64,000 nt of DNA, taken from contig JBBDPC010000126.1 in NCBI GenBank assembly GCA_040876735.1, positions 1 to 64,000 on the forward strand. Reading direction: 5' to 3'. The DNA comes from Natronomicrosphaera sp040876735 (GTDB lineage: Bacteria; Planctomycetota; Phycisphaerae; Phycisphaerales; Phycisphaeraceae). The notes under the pieces were generated by a model. It was not told the origin of the DNA. It made no database searches and was given only the letters and a program-made list of their open reading frames with translations. The translations under genes were made by a program, and so were the position numbers. Of this stretch, positions 53,581-62,103 are shown piece by piece (the first letter of the stretch is position 1; each line of letters begins with the position of its first letter).

Positions 53581-54803
53581 GTCACACCTTCGTCCGCGAG
53601 TTTTGTCAACAACAACGCAGTCAACTTCGCCCGCTCGACAAGGCTTGGCAGCACGACATACTCGCGATCGCTGTGCAGATGGCCGCCCCTTGGCCCCAGC
53701 GTATCAATGGTAGGCAGGCCCGCCGCGGCGAGACGATTGCCGTCGCAGACGCCGCCGGTCGGTTGCATGTCGATGCGCAGTCCCAGCGATCGGCCGCAGT
53801 CGCGAGCCTGCTCAAAGAGCGCGGCGGCGGCGGCGTCCAACGGCTTGGGCGGCGCATTGAACGAGCCATGCAGCACGGCCCGGTAGCCGTCGCGGGCGTT
53901 GACGTCGGCGAGCAGTTGGTCGAAGCGGCCTTGCAGGTCGCGTTCGTGTTCGCGCTGCGTGTAGCGGACGTTGAAGCGGACGATGCCCAGGTCGGGCACC
54001 TGATTGAGCGGGCCGCCGCCTTCGAGCTTCGCGATGTTGAGCGTGATGCCGCGCGACGGATCGGTGAGACCATCCAGCGCCGTGGCGAGACGGGCGGCGG
54101 CGGCGACGGCGTTGCGGCCGTGCTCGAAGTCGCGACCGGCGTGGGCGGCCCGGCCGCGCACGACGATGGTGAAATTGCCCGACCCCTTGCGCTGCGACAC
54201 CAGCGAGCCGTCCGGCAGACAGGGCTCAAACACCAGGCCGACGTCGCAGCGCTTCGCCGCGCGTTGGAGCAGGCCGGCCGAGCCGGGCGAGCCAAGCTCT
54301 TCATCCGCATTGAGGATGACACGCCAGCCGAGTCGCTTCCTCACCGTCGGGGTGGCACGCTCCAGCGCTTCGAGCGCGAGCAGCATGACGACCAGCCCGC
54401 CCTTGGCGTCGACCACGCCCGGCCCGCGCAGGCGATCCTTGCCGAGCGGTTCGCAGCGCTGAAACGCGCTGTCGGCCGGGTAGACGGTGTCCATGTGGAT
54501 CACCAGCAGTGCCCGCCGGCGGGCGCGGGCACGTTTGACCAGCGACAAAGCCTGCCCGAGCGGTTGGCGGATGAGCCTGCCGGTGGCGTCGACCATGCGG
54601 TGGGGCGGAAGGTTGTGCCGGCGGATGGGGGCGAGCTTGCCGAACGGCTGTTCGAGTGCGTCGGCCATGCGGGCCAGGCCGGGCAGGTTGGTCGAGCCGG
54701 AGTTGATGCGTGCCCAGCGGGTGAGCAGGCGTTGCATGCGGGGCGCCTGCGAGTCGATCCAGTGGACGTGGTTGAGGGTGGTGGGCATGGGGGCGTGCGT
54801 CAT
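53577..54803 (-). CDS. M20-family metallohydrolase, candidate succinylglutamate desuccinylase substitute
   Basis: 408 aa. Zinc hydrolase of the M20 (glutamate carboxypeptidase/ArgE/DapE) type: VIHMDTVYP (first His near 101), LRGPGVVDAKGGL (bridging Asp), LNADEELGSPGS (catalytic Glu and ligand), VFEPCLPDG, RAAHAGRDFEHG and LGPRGGHLHSDREY (last His). It lies first in the ast gene set, in the place where AstE (an M14-type enzyme) would be expected, and no astE is present here. It may therefore hydrolyse N-succinylglutamate to glutamate and succinate, or be a glutamate-releasing carboxypeptidase. The start is uncertain: the ATG at 54803 lies inside a family D repeat, and 54788 (MPTTLNHVHWI) is the alternative. 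Confidence 0.8.
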   Translation of the reverse strand: MTHAPMPTTLNHVHWIDSQAPRMQRLLTRWARINSGSTNLPGLARMADALEQPFGKLAPIRRHNLPPHRMVDATGRLIRQPLGQALSLVKRARARRRALLVIHMDTVYPADSAFQRCEPLGKDRLRGPGVVDAKGGLVVMLLALEALERATPTVRKRLGWRVILNADEELGSPGSAGLLQRAAKRCDVGLVFEPCLPDGSLVSQRKGSGNFTIVVRGRAAHAGRDFEHGRNAVAAAARLATALDGLTDPSRGITLNIAKLEGGGPLNQVPDLGIVRFNVRYTQREHERDLQGRFDQLLADVNARDGYRAVLHGSFNAPPKPLDAAAAALFEQARDCGRSLGLRIDMQPTGGVCDGNRLAAAGLPTIDTLGPRGGHLHSDREYVVLPSLVERAKLTALLLTKLADEGVT

Positions 54804-54842
54804 CCCGCTCTTCGGCGCTGCGCTTCTCAGAGGCGGGCGTTG
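54801..54842. repeat. Hairpin repeat, family D copy 3
   Basis: CATCCCGCTCTTCGGCGCTG, then CGCTTCTCAGAGGCGGGCGT. The stem ends match the copies at 7760 and 10774, while the loop has diverged. It overlaps the possible start codon of the M20 gene. Confidence 0.7.
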
Positions 54843-54847
54843 ATGGG

Positions 54848-54884
54848 GTCACCTTGTCACCCCTTCACCTTGTCACCTTGTCAC
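54848..54884. repeat. Short tandem repeat after the solute-binding-protein gene
   Basis: CACCTTGTCAC occurs three times in 37 bp. The reverse complement GTGACAAGGTG also occurs at 16135-16145 in another gap. Confidence 0.6.
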
Positions 54885-54887
54885 ACT

Positions 54888-56474
54888 TTAACGGTCGATC
54901 CAGGTGTCGCGCAGGGAGGTGGTGGTGGCGGTGGGGTGGACGTCGAAGTCCCAGACGTCGTCGAGGTAGCCGGTGATCTGGTCGTTGAGGTAGAGGAAGA
55001 CGACCGGGGCGTCGGTGGCGATGATGCGCTGGGCCCCGCGGTAGATGGCGGCCCGTTCGTCGCGGTCGGCGGTGCGCCGGCCCTGTTCGAGCAGGGCGTC
55101 GAGTTCAGGGTTGGCGTAGCTTTGCTGGTTGTACTGCCCTTCGGAATGGAAGGTCGGGTAGGTCCACTCGTCGGGGTCGAAGAAGCCGACCCAGCCGACG
55201 ACGGTCATCTCGAACTCGCGGTTGTTCAGCCGGCTGAAGAAGGTGGTCGACTCGATGCCGCGCACGGTCACATTGATGTTCAACGGCCGAAGCATGTTGG
55301 CCACCACCTCCGCCGCGCGCAGTTGCGGCTGATTGTCGGTGTTGACGATCAGTTCGGCGTCGAAACCGTCAGGATGGCCGGCCTCGGCGAGCAGTTGCCG
55401 GGCGCGCTCGATGTCGGGCGCGGGGTAGAGCGCTTCGTCGAGGTGGGCCCAGTGGTGCGGGGGAAGGTGGCCGCCGGTGAGCGGCTCGGCATAGCCGTAG
55501 CGGGCGGCACGGTTGAGCGCGTCGCGGTCGACCGCATGCGCGATCGCCTGCCGCACGCGCACGTCGTCCAGCGGCGCGTGTTCGAGATTGAGCCCGATGT
55601 ATTCCCAGTATGTGCCGGGCGTCGATTCAAGGACGACATGCTCCAGGTCCCGGACGCGGGCGAGCTGCTGCGTGGGCACGTCGAGCACGATGTCGACTTC
55701 CCGGTTCGCCAGCGCGATCATCCGGCTGGGTTCTTCGGGAATCGGACGATAGACGATGCGGTCCAGTCGGGGCAGGCCGTCGACGTAATAGTCCGGGTCA
55801 GCTTCGAGCACCGCCTGTTGGTCGCGCTGCCATTCGACAAGGCGGAACGGCCCCGAGCCCGCGTCGGCGCGCCCCAGTTCACCGTCGTTCTGTTCAACGA
55901 TCTCGCGATCGACAATGGCGTACATCGGATGCGCGAGGTAGTTCAACCAGGGCGTCATCGGCTCGGCGAAGCGCATCTCCAGCGTGTGGGTGTCAACGAC
56001 CTCAATGGCTTCAAGGTCGGCCATCGGCTCGTGGCGAAGCTTGCGTGACTGGATGCGTTCGAGCGAGTACTTCACGTCCTCGGCGGTGACGTTGCGGCCG
56101 GTGACGTGGAAGCGGGCGTCGGGGCGGATGGTGAGCCGGTAGACGCGGTGGTCGTCGGAGACTTCGTGATCGGCGAGCAGGTCGGGCTCGATCTCGCCGA
56201 ACGTTTCGCTGTAGCGCATGAGCGTGCTGTACATGTTTTCGATCAACCGCATCGAGCCGGCGTCGGTGGCGCTGTGGGGGTCGAGCGTGCTGCCGTCGGC
56301 CTGGATGGCGATGGTGAGCGTGCCGCCGCTGCGAATGTCGTCGGGGCGCTGGGCCTCGCGGGCGGCGGCGTCGTGTTCGATCTCGACGTGCTCGACGCCA
56401 CCGTCACGGCAAGCGGGCAGCAGCAGGGCGAGGATGAGCAGCAGCAGGGGGGTGTGACGTTTCATGACATTCAT
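54888..56474 (-). CDS. ABC transporter solute-binding lipoprotein, peptide type (SBP family 5)
   Basis: 528 aa. A lipoprotein signal peptide ends in LLLPAC, with Cys22 as the lipid-attachment residue. The rest is a standard DppA/OppA-like binding protein: GGTLTIAIQADGSTLDPHSA, then SMRLIENMYSTLMRY, FHVTGRNVTAEDVKYSLERI, SGPFRLVEWQRD, VRQAIAHAVDRDAL and the C-terminal DAPVVFLYLNDQI. It is exported and membrane-tethered, capturing oligopeptides or similar solutes. It follows the M42 peptidase gene with 52 bp between them, on the same strand as the NAGGN genes. The matching permeases are probably those at 62104 and 63072. Confidence 0.92.
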   Translation of the reverse strand: MNVMKRHTPLLLLILALLLPACRDGGVEHVEIEHDAAAREAQRPDDIRSGGTLTIAIQADGSTLDPHSATDAGSMRLIENMYSTLMRYSETFGEIEPDLLADHEVSDDHRVYRLTIRPDARFHVTGRNVTAEDVKYSLERIQSRKLRHEPMADLEAIEVVDTHTLEMRFAEPMTPWLNYLAHPMYAIVDREIVEQNDGELGRADAGSGPFRLVEWQRDQQAVLEADPDYYVDGLPRLDRIVYRPIPEEPSRMIALANREVDIVLDVPTQQLARVRDLEHVVLESTPGTYWEYIGLNLEHAPLDDVRVRQAIAHAVDRDALNRAARYGYAEPLTGGHLPPHHWAHLDEALYPAPDIERARQLLAEAGHPDGFDAELIVNTDNQPQLRAAEVVANMLRPLNINVTVRGIESTTFFSRLNNREFEMTVVGWVGFFDPDEWTYPTFHSEGQYNQQSYANPELDALLEQGRRTADRDERAAIYRGAQRIIATDAPVVFLYLNDQITGYLDDVWDFDVHPTATTTSLRDTWIDR

Positions 56475-56526
56475 CAGGTCGCGTGTTGAGATCTCAATTT
56501 AGCCGCGCAGCGCACTCCCACCACAA

Positions 56527-57717
56527 TCATTCGTGCTGTTTCTCCGGCACGGGCGGGGCCTCGGTCGGCTGGTCGGGGAAGCCCTTGAGCGGGCCGAGCT
56601 CCATGCGGTCGCGTTCGACGGCGGCGGGGCTTTGCATGTAGAGGCTGATCAGGTCGGTGAGCGCGTGCAGCGAGTCCAGGTGCGTGCGTTCGTAGCCGTG
56701 CGACGCGTCGACGCCGAAGCAGATCAGCCCGGTGCGGATGTCGTTGCCCGCTTCCACGGCGGAGGCGGCGTCGCAGCGGTAGAACTTGAACACGTCGCGC
56801 CCGTGGGGGATCTCGTTCTCCCGGCAAAGGCGCAGCAGCTTGCGGGTCAGGTGGTAGTCGAACGGGCCGGAGCTGTCCTTCATGGCGATGGTGACGTTGT
56901 GCTCGGTCGAGCTTTGCCCCGGCGCGGGGGTGGCGTTGTCGATGCTGACCATCTCGGCCACGTCGCGGTGCAGCACGGCCGAGGCCCCGGAGCCGACTTC
57001 CTCAAAGATGGTGAACAGCAGGTGGCAGTCGATGGGCAGCTCGATGCCCGCTTCCATCAGCGCCTTGCTCGCGGTGAGCAGGCAGGCGACGCCCGCCTTG
57101 TTGTCGAGGTGGCGGGAGACGATGAAGCCGTTGTCGGTGACCTCCGGCTGCGGGTCGATGGCCACGAAATCGCCCACGCCGATGCCCAGCTTCATCACGT
57201 CCTCGACGTTGAACACGTGCTCGTCGAGGCGCAGCTCGAGGTTTTCCCACGTGACCGGCTGGGTGTCGATGAGTTTGTCATAGACGTGGCCGGAGGCTTT
57301 GTCGGGCAGGATCGTGCCGCGGTGGTTGCCGTCGTCGGTGAAGACGGTGACGCGGGCGCCCTCGGCGAACCGGCTGGACCAGGTGCCGATGGGCACGACA
57401 TGGAGCCGGCCGTTGGGCTTGATGTGCTTGACCATCGCGCCGAGCGTGTCGAGGTGGGCGACCATCGCGCGGTTGGGCTTGCGTCGCCGACCGGGCACGG
57501 TGGCGCGGATCGCCCCGCGGCGGGTGAGTTCGAAGTCCAGGCCCAGCCGTTGCAGTTCCTCGCCCACGAAGTGGACGACGCTGTCGGTGTAGCCCGAGGG
57601 GCTGGGGATGGCCAGCAGCTTCAGCAGCGTGCTGACGAGATAGCCCTGGTCCACGGGCATCTTGCGGAGGGCGGCCGGCTGGCTGGGCGAGTGCGTGGTG
57701 GCTGAGTTCATAGGCAT
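56527..57717 (-). CDS. M42-family peptidase of the NAGGN osmoprotectant system
   Basis: 396 aa. Metallo-aminopeptidase fold of family M42: first metal ligand in VAHLDTLGAM (near 87), bridging Asp in SRHLDNKAGVAC (near 205), catalytic Glu in TIFEEVGSGAS (near 238) and a last His in GVDASHGYERTHLD. Its order with ngg and asnO fits the NAGGN-system M42 peptidase, whose role in osmoprotectant metabolism is not settled; turnover of the dipeptide is a plausible guess. The start may be at 57711 (MNSATTHS). It lies 32 bp after ngg. Confidence 0.88.
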   Translation of the reverse strand: MPMNSATTHSPSQPAALRKMPVDQGYLVSTLLKLLAIPSPSGYTDSVVHFVGEELQRLGLDFELTRRGAIRATVPGRRRKPNRAMVAHLDTLGAMVKHIKPNGRLHVVPIGTWSSRFAEGARVTVFTDDGNHRGTILPDKASGHVYDKLIDTQPVTWENLELRLDEHVFNVEDVMKLGIGVGDFVAIDPQPEVTDNGFIVSRHLDNKAGVACLLTASKALMEAGIELPIDCHLLFTIFEEVGSGASAVLHRDVAEMVSIDNATPAPGQSSTEHNVTIAMKDSSGPFDYHLTRKLLRLCRENEIPHGRDVFKFYRCDAASAVEAGNDIRTGLICFGVDASHGYERTHLDSLHALTDLISLYMQSPAAVERDRMELGPLKGFPDQPTEAPPVPEKQHE

Positions 57718-57749
57718 GGGCGGCAGAGGTTGGCGGGCAGCGGTCGGCG

Positions 57750-59495
57750 TCAGTGCGGGACCGTCTGGGGGAACAGGAAGTCGATGAATTTCTCCGCGGT
57801 CGGCTGCGGCTCGTGGTTGGCGAGCCCGGGGCGTTCGTTGGCTTCTATCAGATGGTACTCGGGACCGCCGACGTCGGGCACCATCAAATCCAGCCCCACC
57901 ACGGGAATCTCCAGCGCCTGCGCCGCGTCGATCGACGCGCGAACCAGTTCCGGGTGCAGTTGCCGGGTGACATCGTGGATCGTGCCGCCGGTGTGCAGGT
58001 TGGCGGTCTTGCGGACGCGGATTGACTCGCCCAGCGGCAGCGTGTCGTCCATCTCGTGGCCCGCCGCCTTGACGCAGCGCCGGGTTTCGTTGTCCAGCGG
58101 CACCTTGCTTTCACCGCCGGTGGCGGCGGCGCGGCGGCGGTTGTACTTGTCGATCAGCTTCTTGATGCTGTGCTGGCCCGTGCCGGTGATCACCGGCGGC
58201 TTGCGCACCGCGGCGGCGACGACGGCGCCGTCGATCACGATCACGCGCAGGTCTTCGCCTTCGACGAACTGTTCGAGGATGACGTCTTCGCAGACGTTGT
58301 GCGCGGCTTCGACGGCCTTGTCCACGTCGTCGGCGGTGGTGAGGTCGACGCTGATGCCCGCCCCCTGCTCGCCCCGCGCGGGCTTGACGACGACGTGGCC
58401 GTACTGTTCGAGAAACTGGTGGTTCGCCTTGTCCGTATCGGCCGGCTGATTGGCGGGCACCTTGAGCCCCGAGCTGCGCAGCAGCCGTTGCGTGACGCGC
58501 TTGTCGTCGCAGCGGCTCATGGCGATGGCGGTGGTCAGCTCGGTCAGCGACTCGCGGCAGGTGACGGTCCGGCCGCCGAGATGGAGGCGGAAGTAGGCGG
58601 CGTCGGCGTCGAGGATCTCCACGGTGATGCCCCGCCGGCGGGCCTCGTCGATGATGATCCGCGCGTAGGGGTTCATCTCCTTCTCAGGCTTGGGCGGCGT
58701 GAACAGCGGCTCGTTGATCGGGTTCTTGTGCTTGACGCAGAACACCGGCACGCGCTTGAAGCCGAGCTTCTCATACAGCGCGATCGCCTGCGTGTTGTTG
58801 TGCATCACCGAGAGGTCGACATACCCCCGGCCGCGCGTGAAGTAATGCTCGGCGAGGTGGCGGACCAGCCATTCGCCGACGCCGGGCACCTGCGTCTGCG
58901 AGTCGACGGCGAGACACCAGAGGCTCGCGCCTTTTTCGGGATCGTTGAACGCTTCGACGTGGTCCACGCCGGTGACCGTGCCGACGACTTGGCCCGTCTC
59001 CTCCGACTCGGCGATGAGGTAGGTGCGCAGGCGGGAGGCGTTCTTGTCGAGCATGAAGTCGGGGTCGCAGGTGACCATGTGCCAGGAGGCGTAGATGCGG
59101 TTGACCGCCTCGGCGTCCTTGCGCGTGCGGATGCGGCGGATGACGAAGCCCCGCGGCAGCCGGCTGCTCGGGCGGTAGTTGTGGTTGAGGATGCGGTAGG
59201 TGTGCGAGGGGTCCATGAACAGCCGGTGCGGCGCCATCGAGAGCACGACGTGCGGGTCGCGCAGGTAGAAGCCGATGTCCCGCTTGCCCTTGGACTCTTC
59301 GCAAAGCGTCTGCACGATCTTCTCGTTGGACTCGAACGTGTGGGCGAAGATCAGCCGGCCCCAGCCCATGTCGACCCAGGCGTCGGCGGTCATCTGCTTC
59401 GCGTCCGGCGCGGTGGGTTTCTGCCAGTTGCGCAGCGAGGGCCCGCTGACCTGTTCCAGTCGGTGTCCGCCGTCGTGTGGATGTCGGCGTGCCAT
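57750..59495 (-). CDS. ngg: N-acetylglutaminylglutamine synthetase (GNAT plus ATP-grasp)
   Basis: 581 aa, a two-domain enzyme. The N-terminal part (about 100-275) is a GNAT acetyltransferase (FVIRRIRTRKDAEAVNRIYAS, VPGVGEWLVRHLAEHYF, NNTQAIALYEKLGFKRV). The C-terminal part (about 290-575) is an ATP-grasp ligase (VVVKPARGEQGAGISVDL, ILEQFVEGEDLRVIVIDG, PVVGLDLMVPD, HLIEANERPGLANH). Together they make the acetylated Gln-Gln dipeptide used as an osmolyte. The GNAT-ATP-grasp fusion next to an asparagine-synthetase-like gene is diagnostic. The N-terminal 35 residues look poorly conserved. It lies 78 bp after asnO. Confidence 0.93.
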   Translation of the reverse strand: MARRHPHDGGHRLEQVSGPSLRNWQKPTAPDAKQMTADAWVDMGWGRLIFAHTFESNEKIVQTLCEESKGKRDIGFYLRDPHVVLSMAPHRLFMDPSHTYRILNHNYRPSSRLPRGFVIRRIRTRKDAEAVNRIYASWHMVTCDPDFMLDKNASRLRTYLIAESEETGQVVGTVTGVDHVEAFNDPEKGASLWCLAVDSQTQVPGVGEWLVRHLAEHYFTRGRGYVDLSVMHNNTQAIALYEKLGFKRVPVFCVKHKNPINEPLFTPPKPEKEMNPYARIIIDEARRRGITVEILDADAAYFRLHLGGRTVTCRESLTELTTAIAMSRCDDKRVTQRLLRSSGLKVPANQPADTDKANHQFLEQYGHVVVKPARGEQGAGISVDLTTADDVDKAVEAAHNVCEDVILEQFVEGEDLRVIVIDGAVVAAAVRKPPVITGTGQHSIKKLIDKYNRRRAAATGGESKVPLDNETRRCVKAAGHEMDDTLPLGESIRVRKTANLHTGGTIHDVTRQLHPELVRASIDAAQALEIPVVGLDLMVPDVGGPEYHLIEANERPGLANHEPQPTAEKFIDFLFPQTVPH

Positions 59496-59573
59496 GGTGA
59501 GTCAACCCTTGTTGAGGGGACGGGGTTCAGCGATTGGGGATCGGGGTGAAAGCAAACGTCCCGCTCCCCGCTC

Positions 59574-61352
59574 TCAGATTCCCTGCTTCTGCAACCAGTA
59601 CTCCAGCAGCGTCACCTGCCACAGCTTCGAGCCGCGCAGCCGGGTGATGTGCGACTCCGGATCGTCCAGGAGCATGTTCACATAATCGTCGTCGAACACG
59701 TTGCGATCGCGCGCCGCCGGCTGATTAAGGATGTCGCGTACGCGCTCCAGGTAAGGCCCGCGCAGATACTTTAGCGCCGGCACGGGGAAATAGCCCTTGG
59801 GGCGATCAATCACTTCCCACGGGATCACGTCGCGGGCGGTTTCCTTGAGGATGTACTTCCCGCCATCTTTCACCTTCAGCTCTGCCGGAATGCGCGACGC
59901 GAACTCGACCAGCTCGTGATCGAGGAACGGCACCCGCGCCTCCAGGCCCCACGCCATCGTCATGTTGTCCACCCGCTTGACCGGGTCGTCCACGAGCATG
60001 ATCGACGTGTCGATGCGCAGCGCCTTGTCGATCGGCTTGTCCGCGCCGGGCTGGGCGAAGTGCTTCTCGACGAACGCCCGGCTGTAGTCTTCGCCATACA
60101 TGCTCGGATGCACCGCTTCCTTGAACTCCGTGTGGTCGCGGTCGAACAGGGCGTTGGCGTAGGCCTCGGCGGGGTCGTCGCCCTTGTATTTCATCATGGG
60201 CGGGTACCAGTGGTAGCCGGCGAAAATCTCGTCCGCTCCCTGGCCCGACTGCACGACCTTCACATGCTTGGAGACCTGCTCGGACAGCAGGTAGAAGCCG
60301 ATCGCGTCGTGGCTGACCATCGGCTCGCTCATCGCGGCGACGCAGGCGTCCATGTTGTTCAGCGTGCCCTCGGCATCGACGCGGATCTTGTGATGCCGGG
60401 TCTCGAACCGCTCGGCCACGAGGTCGGAATACTTGAACTCGTCACCTTCCTCCTCGTCCACGCTTTCAAAGCCGATGGAGAACGTCTCGATGTGCTCCTG
60501 CCCATGCTTGTGCAGCAGGCCCACCACCAGCGACGAGTCCAGCCCGCCCGACAGCAGCACGCCCACCGGCACGTCGGCGATCATCCGCCGGTCCACGGCC
60601 TGGCCCAGCTCGTGCAGCAGACGCTGCTTCCAGTCTTCCTTGCTGTATTTGCGCTCTTCCGCGTCGGGGTTGAAGTCGGGCGTCCAGTAGCGGCGCTGCG
60701 TCCGGCTGCCGTCGGGCTCGACCATCATCGTCGTTGCCGGCGGGAGCTTGCGTACGCCCTTGAGAATGGTGTACGGCGCGGGCACCACGGCGTGGAAGGT
60801 CATGTAGTGATGCAGGGCGACCGGGTCGATGCTCGTGTCCACGCCGCCGGGCGCGATCAGGGCGGGCAGCGAGGAGGCGAAGCGGAAGTTGCTGGCGTTG
60901 CGCGTGTAGTAGAGCGGCTTGATGCCCAGGCGGTCGCGGGCGAGGAAGACCCGGCCCGAGTTGCGCTCGGCGACGGCGAAGGCGAACATGCCGTTGAACC
61001 GTTCGACGCAGTTTTCGCCCCAGGCGTGGTAGGCCTTGAGGATCACTTCCGTGTCGGACTTGGAGAAGAACTGGTAGCCCTTGCTTTCCAGTTGTTTTCG
61101 CAGGTCGGGGTAGTTGTAGATGCAGCCGTTGAAGACCAGCGCCAGGCCGAGCTGGCTGTCGATCATCGGTTGGCCGGCGGCATCGGAGAGGTCGATGATT
61201 TTGAGTCGGCGATGCCCTAGGGCCGTGCCCTGCTGGAGGTAGAGTCCGCCGGAGTCGGGGCCGCGCCGATGCATGCGATCAGACATGGCGGCAAGGGTCG
61301 CCGCGGAGGCGGCGTTGCCATTGTTGGAAAGCTCACCACAGATACCACACAC
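59574..61352 (-). CDS. asnO: N-acetylglutaminylglutamine amidotransferase (asparagine-synthetase type)
   Basis: 592 aa. Class II glutamine amidotransferase with the nucleophile Cys2 in MCGICGELSNNG, then MHRRGPDSGGLYL and ALVFNGCIYNYPDLR. The C-terminal synthetase half has the PP-loop VLLSGGLDSSLVVGL (near 268), QSGQGADEIFAGYHWY and WGLEARVPFLDHELVE. It adds the terminal amide to N-acetylglutaminylglutamine to give NAGGN. The start is a GTG (61352), so that Cys lies at position 2; AAAGGA stands 11 bp upstream. It is the first gene of the osmoprotectant operon. Confidence 0.93.
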   Translation of the reverse strand: MCGICGELSNNGNAASAATLAAMSDRMHRRGPDSGGLYLQQGTALGHRRLKIIDLSDAAGQPMIDSQLGLALVFNGCIYNYPDLRKQLESKGYQFFSKSDTEVILKAYHAWGENCVERFNGMFAFAVAERNSGRVFLARDRLGIKPLYYTRNASNFRFASSLPALIAPGGVDTSIDPVALHHYMTFHAVVPAPYTILKGVRKLPPATTMMVEPDGSRTQRRYWTPDFNPDAEERKYSKEDWKQRLLHELGQAVDRRMIADVPVGVLLSGGLDSSLVVGLLHKHGQEHIETFSIGFESVDEEEGDEFKYSDLVAERFETRHHKIRVDAEGTLNNMDACVAAMSEPMVSHDAIGFYLLSEQVSKHVKVVQSGQGADEIFAGYHWYPPMMKYKGDDPAEAYANALFDRDHTEFKEAVHPSMYGEDYSRAFVEKHFAQPGADKPIDKALRIDTSIMLVDDPVKRVDNMTMAWGLEARVPFLDHELVEFASRIPAELKVKDGGKYILKETARDVIPWEVIDRPKGYFPVPALKYLRGPYLERVRDILNQPAARDRNVFDDDYVNMLLDDPESHITRLRGSKLWQVTLLEYWLQKQGI

Positions 61353-61903
61353 GAGGGGGTCTGTCCTTTCTCGAAACGCCCGGCCCGTTCAGCGTGGGCT
61401 TGCATCGGGCTGGCTGTGAAACGTCAAGCACGGCTGTGGGCGAACTTCGCCGCCAGCCGTCGGAGTCGGTCCGGGGTTGCCGGACGTCGTTGGGTTTTTT
61501 GTTTCGGTTGCGTGTTCGCGATGCGTGACACGGGGGCCTGTCCTCGCCCCCACCGGCCATCTGGTTCGTGTCGATCTCCAGCTTCCGGAACGCCCTCGCC
61601 TCGGCGCCCGCGAGCCCCTCCGGCGCTCCCCGGTGCCTGGAATGCTTCCCATACAATAACACGCATGTTCGCACGCACAGCAGGCAGATTTGCGACGCCA
61701 GGCTCAGGATCGGCCGGCTTGGATACGAAGGTCATTGTAGGCGCGGCATCGAGTCGCATCAAATCGTAAGCTCCGTGCCAATCGTGGTTTTGTGCATGGC
61801 GGCGACCTCCGTTCCCGGGGCGTCCCGCTTCTGGAAGGTACGGTACACGCCTCCTCGGTGATCTTCTCGTCCGTAGGGTCGTGGTGTTCTTTGCTTTTAT
61901 GGT

Positions 61904-61932
61904 GGGGGGGGGGGGGGGGGGGNNNNNNNNNN
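61904..61932. other. Homopolymer G run and assembly gap
   Basis: A run of 19 G (61904-61922) followed by ten N (61923-61932). The true length and sequence here are unknown. The gap directly abuts a REP inverted pair, so a stable hairpin is the probable cause. Confidence 0.9.
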
Positions 61933-61979
61933 CGTCTCGCCCGCCAAGGGGGGAAGGCGGGCGAGACGCCCGCCCCACT
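61933..61979. repeat. REP inverted pair (REPIN-like), same REP family as the valS RAYT
   Basis: CGTCTCGCCCGCC, a short spacer AAGGGGGGAA, then GGCGGGCGAGACG and CCCGCCCCACTT. These are two copies of the REP found at the ends of the RAYT element in valS, facing each other. The outer end of the left copy is lost in the N gap. Confidence 0.85.
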
Positions 61980-62103
61980 TTGAAAGTATCCCATGACCGT
62001 TGATGGCGCCTGATCTGACAATTACGTTCACGTCGTTACGATGGCCTTCGCCGTGCAGGCCCCGCAGAGCGCTGCACTGCGCGGCTAAAGTGGAATCGAC
62101 GTC

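Larger units (their letters stand above)
61353..62103. other. 751-bp divergent gap between asnO and the permease genes
   Basis: It must hold the promoter of the NAGGN operon (minus) and that of the permease genes (plus). I find no convincing gene in it. Short open frames exist on both strands but show no family pattern. It contains a run of 19 G, ten N and a REP pair near 61904-61979, and a family B partial copy at 62069-62088. No promoter could be assigned with confidence. Confidence 0.5.

Noticed and set aside
54848..54884. CRISPR-like array
   Set aside because: The units are 11-12 bp in immediate tandem without spacers of constant length, and no cas gene is present.
61422..61427. TTGACG as a -35 box for asnO on the minus strand
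   Set aside because: No acceptable -10 box at 16-18 bp spacing.
61760..61786. Sigma-54 promoter upstream of asnO (TTGGCACG-GAGC-TTACG on the minus strand)
   Set aside because: The -24 part is good but the -12 part lacks the GC pair (AC instead), and it is about 400 bp from the gene.
61424..61978. A gene on the minus strand in the divergent gap
   Set aside because: The frame runs through the G run and N gap, has a composition typical of shadows and matches no family pattern.
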